Of a stretch of DNA of 64,000 nucleotides, positions 52,374 through 62,999 are shown piece after piece. Origin of the DNA: Pleurotus djamor (lineage: Eukaryota > Basidiomycota > Agaricomycetes > Agaricales > Pleurotaceae). Location of the stretch: NCBI GenBank assembly GCA_029747585.1, contig JAPEVF010000119.1, positions 1 through 64,000 of the forward strand, in the 5' to 3' direction. Under the pieces are notes generated by a model. The model ran no database searches. It had not been told where the DNA came from and saw only the letters and a program-made list of their open reading frames with translations. Position 1 is the first letter of the stretch. Every line of letters starts with the position of its first letter. The position numbers were made by a program, and so were the translations under genes.

Positions 52374-54350
52374 TCAGACCACTGATCCCTTCCCCGAGTC
52401 CAGCAGATACCTCTTCACGCCATCCTCGTTGCCCCAAGGAACCTCGTTTTCCCAATGCGTGATGACCACAACCGCCTGATCATCACCAAGAGACCCTCTC
52501 AAGTAGCTCCTTGCAGCGTTGATCATCCCCTCGTCCATCCCACTCCACACTTCATCCAACAACACGAGCTTTGGTTTCCCCACCAAGGCTCGCATGAGGA
52601 GAACCATCCGTTGCTCGCCTGTAGACAGGGACGAAAAGAGTCTTGAAGCAAAGCNTCTCGGATGTTGCATCGACCGTACTTTCGATAGAAATATCCCAGC
52701 TCGCAGGTCCTAATTTTTCGATAACATCCCAAACTTGCTTGACCCGCCATGACCATTCTTCCTTACTCATTTCTTCGCCAACCTTCCCTCCAACATTGAG
52801 TTCAGATGGTTGAGAGCTCCCCCTGGGGACAGAAAATACACCCTCAAACCCAGTCACCACTGCCTCCCACACCGTCAAACCCGTCCGACGAGGGAAAGCG
52901 TCAAAAAGCTCCGGCGAGACAAGTCCAATCTGGGAGTGGAGGACTGGAGTAGGGATACGTTGACGAGGGAGGGAAAACAAGCGAAGATGCCTTTCCTGGG
53001 ATGAAGATTGCGTGTAAGATTGAGGGTGGTCTCCGGTAATGAGAGATAGTAGCGTGGTTTTCCCCGAGCCTATCAAGACGATAAAATAGGTTTGGTCAAG
53101 ATAGCTGAGAACCTCTGAGAAGCAACGACGACAGTACCATTAGACCCGACGAGGTGCCATCTGTCACCTGCACGTATTTTCCAGTTGATAGATTGCAATA
53201 CCTGGGAGTGCGACGTCAGACTGGCAAAAAGGTGGAGGAACACAGATGGGGACTAACGCTCCGCTTTCCATACTGCACATTGACATTCTTCATGTCCACG
53301 AGGATCTCGCCTGTTTCTGATCCAGAGGTGTGTTTAACCACTCTTTGCTCCCCGACACGCTCTGAGGATCCAAGCAAGGGCTCAATTTCTCTCCTAGTGC
53401 CTGCGTGCACGCGACTACCTGAAACATGTGCGATATGGGTGATCCAGTCTGGTATGGAGTCTTGTTCACGAAGACCGAGGATGATACGAGGCGTTCGTGT
53501 AGTGTGGAGTTCGTGGAGAAGGGCCAGAAGCGAAGGTCTGGTCTGAACATCCAACCCAGCTACATACGAAAAGACATATCAGTATCACTCACGGTCAGAA
53601 AACGAGAGTATACTTACTGAGTGGTTCATCCAAGAGTAATAGTTCCGGACTGCCCAAGATTGCCTTGACCACCCTTGCCCTCCTCGTCTGCCCATTACTC
53701 AGTGCAACAACCGGTAAATCCAAGAACCTAGTCAATCCCATTCTTTCAGCCAAGTTCTCAAATAATGCCATCCTGGCCGGGTCCACTTTCTTCTGCTCGT
53801 ATTGCCGATAGCCAAGCTCACCAACGGCATTGTCAATCGTTTCCGGGAACACCGACTCGCGCAGGGTAATCTTGTCCTGGTCTCTAACAGCGCCATAGCG
53901 TGCCGAATAGTCATAGAATGCGCCTGACGAACTCTGTCTCTGACCGAACGAGACTATCGAGACTTTCTGGTAGGGATCTTCATCGTTTTGGCTTAGCAAG
54001 GGATATAACCCAAGTGGCGTTGGAGGCGGTGAAATACGGAGATGCCCAAGGAGTGTCTGTCGGAAGATAATCAGCGATATCGCTCATAGATTTTCGAGTC
54101 CCAGATATACCTGGAACAAAACTGCTTTGTCGCCTGAACCCGAGCCTACAACGGCCCAACTTTCTCCATCATGAACGGTCCAGTTGACATCGCGGAAAAC
54201 AGGTGTCCCAGAGGCTTTTGCTTGACCGAATCGAAAGACGTCGCAACCAGGGATGTTGAGGAGAGGTAGATTCGCTTTGGTCGCGTAGGTACTCGAATAC
54301 CAGCGACGCGGTGTTGACAGTCGGAGTAAACGTCGCATGTGGATCTCCAT
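52374..54350 (-). CDS. Mitochondrial-type double ABC ATPase (YDR061W-like), no membrane domain
   Basis: Two nucleotide-binding domains in tandem without membrane segments. The N-terminus (start 54350) is basic and Ser/Arg-rich (RRLLRLSTPRRWYSS), like a mitochondrial targeting peptide. NBD1 has a degenerate Walker A, GSGSGDKA, the signature ALSNGQTRR and Walker B LLLLDEP. NBD2 has an intact Walker A, GSNGSGKTT, formed across an intron, the signature SSLSTGEQ and Walker B LVLLDEVWSGMD. The closest known type is the soluble YDR061W/SPAC323.04 group, whose role is unclear. Near 52655 an N falls where the frame must change: with that N the frame leaves the signature motif; without it the frame is continuous. 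The N is therefore likely not a real base. Confidence 0.83.
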
Positions 54351-54525
54351 CCCCCCTTGCTCACCCCTTTATAAGTCCCCTAGAGGGCCTATCAACGAAG
54401 ATGCGAAGAATTCAGCATCCATGGAGCCAGAAACAGGTACCCATGCATTAGGAAGGGAAGTATATCAATAACACGAACAACGCAAGGATGCCATCTACAG
54501 TATGTTATAAGTATGGAGAGGCGAC

Positions 54526-56492
54526 TCAGGACCACCATTGGTACACGATGGGCGAATTATCGTAGGCTTGAAGGAGAATGGCTTCGATCCTCTCCCTTTC
54601 TGCTTGAACTCGCGACGCTTCATCTCCCCGCCCCCTATGGCAGTACTTCCTCAGAAACTCCCTATATGTGAAGTACTTTGGTTTGGGAAAGCCCTCTTTT
54701 CCCAAACTCACGTCAAAAATCTTCTGTTCAAAACCATGGGTAGGCATCACCGTCTGGATCGACATGGACTTGGTTATATCTCCTGGAACCACAAGTCCCA
54801 CTGCACCATCACCCTCTGAAGGGTTTATATGGGCACCAACGATGACTGGATAAGCGGAACAATTGACGACAAGTCGAAGTTTCGGGGCGAGGCCCTCTGG
54901 ATGCATAAGGACATATTTCTGGAAGTACAGTCCAATGTGGTCCTTGCATTGGTCAAGGATACTGTAGACAAGGCTGACGATGAAATGTCCGTCTGGTTGC
55001 AGTAGGATACCTGGGAGAACAAACACAGAGTGTCACAAGGAGGTATAGGGAAACCCATAGGAATGCCTGACCTGGAGAGCATTCTGCACGATGTCTCGTC
55101 CAATCATGCGTTTGGCAGATGCGAGAACAGTAGTGAACTCCACAGGTGGAGCACCGTCCGACGTAAGGGCTATCTCGAAGGCCGCACTGGAAAATAGGAT
55201 TGATTGAGGTACGATGCTTGGCGTTGAGTGGGTGACGGGCCTACCGTGCGACATGTCTTTCCAAGGATAACATATATCATCTTCGACCTGCGATATTGGT
55301 CTACCCTCCACGTCATGTGTGTCCAGTTAACGTCGAGTTTGTGATCTTGCCATTTGATTGACGTCAACGGGGCCAGGCGTTTGAAGTCCTTAGAGGCTGC
55401 ACGGAAGTTCTTCCGGAAAAATAGCTGCACAGATATAGCCTGAAGCAGAGGAAGACATGTCTGAGAAAATGCTGAAGAAAGCTCTTGACAATGAACCGAA
55501 TTCGCAATGGTACCCAAAGCGTATATAAGGCCACAATCGAACGCTTGCCAAACATGGGCCTGGCCGGTCGGAAGGAAGAATATATGGGACAAGTAGCAGA
55601 GACAGCTCTGAAGCTGCGCTTGGATGTCGATTTCAGTTGATGGCGGCGACTTCGCGAGGAAGATGAGGACCACAATAAAGAGTGGGATGGAATTTTGACG
55701 AACAAACTCGAGTCGTAAATCGGAGGACGTGTGGTGTTTGATGAGTGCGATGGCGTCCCCCAGTAAGCGCAAGTTACTGTCTCGCGACGCGTGACAAAGG
55801 TATCCGAGTGAGCAAGCCACAAAGTTGGCGGGGGAGCCAAAGGCTGAAACAAGTTCGTCAGACCATTGTTCCCCCGCTGTCTGCACGCCCCGAAGGAGTA
55901 GCGTCAATGCCGGAAGTGACAAAGGATTGGCGTTGGGATGGTCCGGGTCCTGCACGTTCAAACACCACCAGTACACCATAGTGGACACGAAGTCGGGAGA
56001 GCAAACGACGGTTTCCAAAAAGACGCGTCCTGGAAACGACGAAAAGCTCAGACAGACGAACAAGGCTAAACACCGGGCGTTAAGGACATCATTCCCATAG
56101 ACCTCCTTGACAATCATGACAGGCATGCTGGACTCTTCTATGCTTTCGCATAGGAAGATGTCGCGTACCCAGTACCACAATAAGGGCCAAATACGCGAGA
56201 GAAGACCAAGATGATCGCGAAAAAGCGCGTTGGTCAACATGTTCGGACGCAGATACGCGATGATATGCTTGGTGCATCGACACAGCACGACACTATGGTC
56301 GAGACGGTCCGTGCATTGTAGGAGTTCGGATACTGGTGGTGGTGGATGGCGCAGGTGCTCAAGAAAAAGGTTCAGAGTTGTCGCTAACCCAGAACTAGAT
56401 GAAGGCGGGTTAAGAACGTGGTGTCGTAAAGTTGTTTCGGTAGCTAGCAAGGCTGAGTTGGCTACAGCGTTGATCTGACGTGGTGTTAGCAT
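54526..56492 (-). CDS. MYND-finger family protein, copy 3
   Basis: Third member of the family, 45 kb from copies 1 and 2 and on the same strand. The start at 56492 is an ATG followed by LTPRQINAVANSAL. The helical region includes LSRIWPLLWYWVRDIFLCE, matching the KQIWSHLWIWIRDVFLCE block of copy 1. The finger lies at about 55070-55260 and is split by an intron between TCRT and CGLRD, then GRCSTC, HYCSRICQ, HDW and H...C. A second intron follows SPG. The C-terminal domain begins LLQPDGHFIV and stops at 54526. All MYND ligands are present. Tandem with copy 4, which it resembles less than copies 1 and 2 resemble each other. Confidence 0.8.
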
Positions 56493-56899
56493 CCAGGTAT
56501 GAGCTCGTCAAGCATGACACGTACCAGTTCATTCGACGAGGGCATATTGGTTGTGGTTTGTTAAATTGTTTTAACCTTCACTTTTTCACCTTTTTCTTGT
56601 CACATTTCCTCGTGTTCGTATTGAAGCCGAATTACGTATCAAATTATCCTCAATTCATTCCAGATACTTGCCTAGACACGACGAGCAAACTTGAAATGAC
56701 ATTTGAACGAGTGGACACATACGAATGGCGATGGTGGTAAGTTGGCAACCTCCGAAGGCCAGTCGCCGTTGGCAACTACCGAACTCATGGAAAGGACAAA
56801 GCCTCAAGAACCCAGCAAGAACCTTGACATATCGGCGTCGACGGTAGTGGTTATTGGCAAGTACCCGAAGACTCCCAAGCTTTGTTGCTACAGGTTCTG
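56493..56899. other. Intergenic region between MYND copies 3 and 4
   Basis: Promoter of copy 3 and 3' end of copy 4. No other gene is visible. Confidence 0.5.
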
Positions 56900-58768
56900 C
56901 TAAATCATGGGGCCGAGCTTGTTAGGAGTACCGTTCAGCATCCAGTTAATGTGGATCGTCTCTCTCTTCACTCGCGCCTCCACCTCCTCATTCCGACCCC
57001 GCACGTCCATCTTCAAAAACTGACCGCGCGAGTAATACTTGGGTTCAACATGCTCGTCAAACGGAAGTTCAAAGTACCTCCGAGCATTTGCACATCCTGG
57101 CACAATCGTTCCCACTTTCAACGACTTCTTGATATCACCAGGGACAATGAACGCTTGCGTGCAAGTACTATTCTCGAAGTGACACTCCGTACTGCAAATC
57201 GTGTAGGCAAATGTAGTGCAGTCGATGACGAGACGGAGGACGGGGACATCGACGACCGCTTCAGGGAATGTAAGAACATAGCGCTGAAATATGAGGGGGA
57301 GCGCGAGTTTCGCCAACTTCAAGTGTCCGGCCGCAAGGTGCGCTATGTAACCGCCGTTGGGCTGGGATAGTAAGCCTATGAGGGATAGTTCTGGTTTTAA
57401 GTTGGTCGCCGGGGGCCATACACGCGTGATAACGAACCTGAGCTGCAACTTTCACGATGCTTTTGCCAGTCACTCTCTTGACAGGCACGCGAGCAGTAGA
57501 ACACCCCACATATAGCGCATTTTCCAGAGGTCGACCGATTACCTTTCACGGGGGTCGAGCACTGCGCGATGTGTGTAAGCGAGGCTCGCCATAAAGTGCA
57601 AGTTACTTACCAAATGACATTTTCGCGTTTCAATATAGAGACGCCTTGTCAATCCGAAGGAATCGACAGCGCTGAGGAGCTTATCCCAGGCGGCTTGAAG
57701 CGATTTTTCGGGCCATTTTACTTTTTCAGGGGCTGAGAGGGACGCCAAACATTCCTTGGCTTTGCGAAGATTATACGGAGTAACAAGACGACCAGCAAGA
57801 AGGCGGAGACCCTTCCGACATGCCTCAACGAATTCAGGCTTGGGTCGCCGAATGTGCTTCGATGATGCGAGGTGACCCATGACACGAACGATGCCACAAT
57901 CATAAGCCTGTTGTAAGGTGTCGGTATCGCCCACATTGGTGAATGAAGGGGCAAGCTCCAAGACGTAGAGGATGCACAAGGTAATATAGCTTTGGATGGG
58001 AACATCGGGGAGTCCGGTGATGCGGATTGGTGGAGTATCAACGAGGAAGTCAAGGATGTGAACGACAAGTTCGACGGAATTCTGGGCGATGAATTCGGCT
58101 TGGAAATCTTCGTGACAATTGTGAATTAGCAGCTCGAGGCATTCGTGTATGGGGTAAGAAGAGCCATGTTCCATAGTCAAGCGGGTCCAGGCAATGAGGT
58201 CAGAAACAAAGGAAACAGGCGATCCAAGTATCGATAGAGCCTCGTCCACCCATCGTCGTGGGCCGTTTTGTATTCTCTTCATCATATTGATCACGTTGCC
58301 CAAGCATACAAACTCATTTACGTGGCTCGTTTCGGTGAGAGGAAGACGCCACCACTGTACAGCGCAAGAGATGAGCCCAGGCGAATCCATGATGAGATTG
58401 GGTCTATCCTGCACGGTGCCGCCGCTTTCGTCGCAGAGAGCAAATTGCCAGCAGAGAGAAAAGGCGATGTTCCGAATTTTGTGGCTGTCGGAGAGGAAGA
58501 CGTCTTCGATAACAAATGGCGGGAAGTCTGAGCTGGGTCGATAGCATAGATAGATATCACGAAACCATGGCCATAGAAGTAGCCACAGTTTCGGCACGTC
58601 CTTCTTGACAGAAAGCTTTTTCGTTGTACCTTCTGCGATGCTGACGATGGCACGAGAGACAGCAGAGCACTTGATGACGCTTGGGTCTTCGCGCGACTTG
58701 GCGTTCAACAAGCTTGAGAGCGGTGGCGGAGAGCCTTGTAGAGAGGCAGGTAGGGACAAGGAGGACAT
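56900..58768 (-). CDS. MYND-finger family protein, copy 4
   Basis: Fourth member. The start at 58768 is the first in-frame ATG; a longer frame begins only with TTG. The helical region contains KLWLLLWPWFRDIYLC and DVFLSDSHKIRNIAFSLC, aligning with the other copies. The finger at about 57450-57630 is split by an intron between KCHL and CSTP, then GKCAIC, FYCSRACQ, DW and H...C. The C-terminal domain begins LLSQPNGGYIAHL and stops at 56900. It is the most diverged of the four: the usual GHFIAD reads GGYIAH and the N-terminal region is shorter. Confidence 0.78.
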
Positions 58769-59180
58769 GGTGGTTTGCTGAAAAGAAGGGATGCTTGGCA
58801 AGCGCCGAACGACGGAGAAGTGCTCAATTCAAACCTTGATTCAATTCAAACCCAATTACATCCTAGTTCAAATGCCTGACTTATCCATGCCAAGGCTGCA
58901 AGAAAGAGCGGTCCATGTGGAGAGGAAGCTGANTTTTTTTCAAGCACCTAAATATCATAAATGCTCGCCCCAGGGCCCATTGGCCTTCAAAAGTTGGTAT
59001 TGCGATGTGACGACTTGGTAAGTAACGATTTCTATTCTACCTGTCCGTTCATCTTATGTTTGGGTAACAATGGCTGACAGCGACTACATCAGTCCACTGG
59101 TATCGTATTGAGAGTTACTCATACAAGTAATGGTTACTTCTCAGGGATCGCCTGTCCTAACTAAGAGGTAGCGTCCCTAA
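58769..59180. other. Intergenic region between MYND copy 4 and Oxr1
   Basis: Promoter of copy 4 and 3' end of Oxr1. An N precedes a run of T near 58932. No gene is seen. Confidence 0.5.
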
Positions 59181-61160
59181 TCACGAGTTGACGCCCCACA
59201 CCTCTAATCCAACACATTCAAAAGATACCGAGCCAGCCTTCTTGGGGCCAGGAGAACACAGTGGATCATTGTCAAAGGTCGGACAGCGAGCCGATGAGCC
59301 CTCAAAGAGAGTATCGTCAAGATACAGCCCGTAATGTCCTTCTCTACTCATTCAAGTCATGAATAGACGTCAACAGACTCCGGCGAGACTAAAGCACTCA
59401 CCCTCCTCCGAACGATATATAGTCCGGCTCACTCAGCGACACATACTCATTCTTCCCAGTCCACTTGAACACTTGCAACCTTTCCCCTACGAACCGCCAC
59501 AAAAAGGACTCCCCGCTGCCGTAGTAGCCTCTCCCTTTACTCATCCGTATACCCTCTCCGACCCAAGCACCAAATACCGCGTCGCCCGTATCCTTCATCA
59601 CCACCAGAGCACCCCGGCTATGTGTTATCCCTCCTGCTGATTTCACTTGACCAAGGCGCTCGCATCGGTCGTAAAGCGTGTTGAGTGATATACCATGTTG
59701 ATCCAGAGAGTACAGTAACGTCCACTTCCGTGAGAGTCGTGACAGCGCGGGGAGGTGTGGTCGTATCTACATGGCCAAGCTGTAAGCTGACAGAAAGCAT
59801 GGACGCGATGTTGACTCACCAGGTCTGCCAGGTTCGGTGTGAGAATCTCAGTGGTAGTATCCCATCTCCCTGTCAAATCTACGCCTCCACTTTTCTTTTC
59901 GATGAGGACACTCACGCTTTTCTTTGGTATGTTGGCTTCGTCGGCAAGAGTTAACTCGTGTTGCAGCTCCTCTGAGAAACCCTTGTCCCAGTCGTACCGC
60001 TCTCCTCCATATCCCGGAGCACCTGTTGGAGGCACATAGACGTGGGGTGCAAACGGTGAATTACTTGAATGAGCGGGTCGAGCGAATGGTGTTCCATGCG
60101 AGATTTGGACATCTGGAAGAGAGGAGCTGATTGGGAGCGAAGGGCTATGATGATGTTGTTGATTATGAATATTACGATTATTTGGAAGTGGTGGTTGTGG
60201 ATGCCGTGAAGGTGATACTGATGATTGTCGTGTGTGTGATACTGATGATGACGATGATCTTGATGATGTGAGAGGTGCAAAGAGGGATTCCAGAGTGTTT
60301 GTAGGAGCAGGCTGGCGGGCTGAGGACATGAACGATGACATCCATTTGGATGAAAGGCTGGAGAGGGTTTGGTATGAAGGTGATCGAGTTGGAATGGGTC
60401 GTGAAGGTGATCGTCCCTCTGCATCAGTAACAGACGGGGTAGGCGTAGACGAAACCGAAGAAGTTGATGCGATGGGCGGGGCGAGTGATGAAGAGCGTTT
60501 CCTGTTTATTACCTGCGGAAATGACGCGTTGGCTAGGCGTGTGGGATGCCGCCGAGTAGGTGAATCAGAGGGCGATTGTGGTGGCGACTCTGTCGTTACT
60601 GGGATCGCTGGAGGCAACGAACTTTCGTCAAAGTTTAAATCGATGAGTGCAGCCTCCGTCCCCTCCACCATTTCTCCAAACTCCGTATCGTCCTTCGTAA
60701 TGGGTTCCTCCTGAGCTTGAGATGACGGTCCAGGGTCCTTTAACCAATACAAAGGGTCGTCTTCATGCAACAGCAATTCATCCAGTACGCCCTTCTGGTT
60801 GCGTTCGGAGGCCAGTTTGGCATCGTGCGCGAACTTGTCAAAGAAGCTCAAGCTCGTAGAGGTTCGTCTGGTCGATCTGGTCGTACTGGTAGTAGATGAT
60901 GTGGTGACTCCTTCGTCGCCCAAAGGGTCAAAAGAGGCTAGAGGATCCTCCGACGCCGAAACCGACACGAATGCACCAAAGTCGTCCGCTGATCCTATGG
61001 ACGTGTTACGACGTGTGAGAGTGTCATAATGTTTCACCTTGCTGGCGAGTCCATCGTTAGTGGGAGGCAGAGAGACATTGGCCTGTGTAGGAGAGGCTCT
61101 GGGAGTCCCAGGCGAGAATAAAGTTGCAAACTTATCAATATCGGCTTCGTTGGCGGTCAT
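59181..61160 (-). CDS. oxr1: Oxr1-like TLD-domain protein
   Basis: The start at 61160 opens a long disordered N-terminus rich in Ser, Pro and Thr, with DDPLYWLKDPG and a His-rich stretch. The C-terminal TLD domain begins about RWDTTTEILTPNLADL, runs through LDQHGISLNTLYDRC after an intron, then GALVVMKDTGDAVFGAWV, GYYGSGESFLWRF, YVSLSEPDYISFGGG, and after the last intron HYGLYLDDTLFEGSSARCPT and CVGLEVWGVNS to the stop at 59181. TLD proteins protect cells from oxidative stress, and yeast Oxr1 promotes V-ATPase disassembly; that role is inferred for this gene. A tRNA gene lies about 100 bases upstream of the start. Confidence 0.93.
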
Positions 61161-61260
61161 GTAGGTTCAATGTAAACTGTAAACTTCGTTGCAACTTCGT
61201 GCAAAAGGACAGAGAGGCGCTACTAAGAAGCGCCGACTGTCAAAGGAAAACAAAATATTA

Positions 61261-61350
61261 TTCCGATACGGGGAATCGAACCCCGAGCTGCCGCGACCTT
61301 CACAATGAATTAATGAAAGGCGGCAATGTTAGCCGTTACACCATATCGGA
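61261..61350 (-). tRNA. tRNA-Glu (anticodon TTC) with an 18-base intron
   Basis: On the minus strand the acceptor arms TCCGATA and TATCGGA pair perfectly. The D arm contains GGTGTAACGGC and the T arm GGGGTTCGATTCCCC. The anticodon stem GCCGC/GCGGC closes a loop C-T-TTC-A-C once 18 bases after A37 are removed, the usual site of nuclear tRNA introns. Discriminator base is A. Confidence 0.93.
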
Positions 61351-61447
61351 TGTGTTAGAAGGTGACATTCAGCCCGTGATGATATGGTTTTGGCGGATTG
61401 AATATTTGCCATCCAAGGTATCATATTTTGGATGTCCGTATATCCAC

Positions 61448-62807
61448 TCAATTGTATTCGTAAAATCCTTTGCCATTCTTTTTACCATACCACTGCGCAT
61501 CCACCATTCGCTCCAGAAGGACACTAGGCCGGTATTTAGAATCGCCAGTGCCCTCATACAGCGTCTGCTGGATTGCAAGACAGGTATCAAGACCAATGCT
61601 ACGAGAAAATGTCAGTCAAAACCTCGGAGAACGGTGACGGGATAGCATACAAATCAGCTGGGAATCATAAGGCATCAGCACAAATATCAGAGGCAAGTAT
61701 ATTCGCGCTTACCGAGTTGAAGGGGTCCCATTGGATGGTTCATTCCAAGTTTGAGTGTGGTATCGATATCTTCGCGAGTCGCAATACCCTGTTCAAGTTG
61801 GATCATATTTAGCGATGGAGTTTGAATAACATATAGTAGCTACCTTTTCTAAATGCATGATGGCCTTGTAGGCGAAGAGATACATGAGTGTGTCATGTTA
61901 CAAGATGAGATAAAACATACTTCATTGATGAACGGCATCAACAGAGCGTTGGACACGAACCCAGGTACGTCTTTTGATGTGGTGACCTCTGCAAAAGGAT
62001 CGATGAGTATTCAAGTTACTCAGACAGATAGTACGTATGTTGTCTCACCTTTACCACAAGCAGTGGCAAACGAACGAGCTCTATCTAGAACGTCCGGCGT
62101 GGTTTGAAGAGCGGATATCAGCTCTACCAGTTTCTTCGGGGAAATGTCACTATGCATCATGATTTCGCTAGGGACACACTGACCATGACGGGTACTGGGT
62201 TGAAGAAGTGAAGACCTAGGCACCATGGCGTCAATACTGTTGTCCAAGAACATGAGATAGTGACGCACCAACGACGCGACCTGCGCTTTGCTTGCCTTGT
62301 TCACTGGCTGCGCTGACACCTTTGGGTATGGCAGAAGCAGCGATTTTGGTGATACTGATTGAACTAGTGTTGGTAGCTAATATCGCGTCCGGACGGAGCT
62401 CAGCAGCCAGCGAAGAGAATATAGACTGCTTCAAAGTCAAATTCTCCGAAACCGCCTAGAAGTAAACACAGAATTAAGATCATCCTTCCCACAAACAAAT
62501 GTGCGGAATATCTTACCTCAACAACCAAATCGACATCGCGTATGCCTTGGATGCCCTTCTCGTGATCGACTGGAATAATCCTCTCCCTAGCTTCTTTGGC
62601 TTGCGTGCTATCTATTCTTCCCTTGTTCACATCCTTCTCCAAAAGTTTGTCCACAAAGGCCAGCCCTTTCTTCGTCTGCTCTGGAGATCTATCGTAAAGG
62701 AGAACGGGGACCTTGGCCCGGAGAGCGGCGACGAGGGCAATCCCTGTGCCCATTTGGCCGGCTCCCATGACACCAATTTGGCGGATGTTGTGGGCAACGA
62801 GGCTCAT
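61448..62807 (-). CDS. 3-hydroxyacyl-CoA dehydrogenase
   Basis: NAD-dependent oxidation of 3-hydroxyacyl-CoA, a step of beta-oxidation or butyryl-CoA metabolism. The start at 62807 is followed at once by the Rossmann motif IGVMGAGQMGTGIA. Later come ATNTSSISI, the catalytic-His region LHFFNPVPVM formed by splicing near 62210, ELISALQTTPDVL, and DVPGFVSNALLMPFINEA with EDIDTTLKLG. The C-terminal dimerisation domain ends with KYRPSVLLERMVDAQWYGKKNGKGFYEYN at 61448. Length fits the short single-function class of about 300 residues. No clear mitochondrial peptide is visible; the far C-terminus is not an SKL-type signal, so the compartment is open. It diverges from the PMP47-like gene. Confidence 0.9.
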
Positions 62808-62999
62808 GGTTGATGCAGAGAGTAAAGGCGGACAGGAAGGAGAGAACGGGAGTAAGCAAGTGGAACGGGAAACGGGACGAAATTATGAATCACGTGTTAC
62901 AAGGTCCGGCGATCAACGCGGTCCTCAGGCGCGAGCATGATGTCACCTTTTGTACTCCAAAACCCATGCAAAATGCAAATCCTACCCTCTCCGTGAACC
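62808..62999. promoter_or_regulatory. Shared divergent promoter with CACGTG
   Basis: The 192 bases separate the dehydrogenase and PMP47-like start codons. CACGTG lies at 62891-62896. The two genes probably share regulation. Confidence 0.5.
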
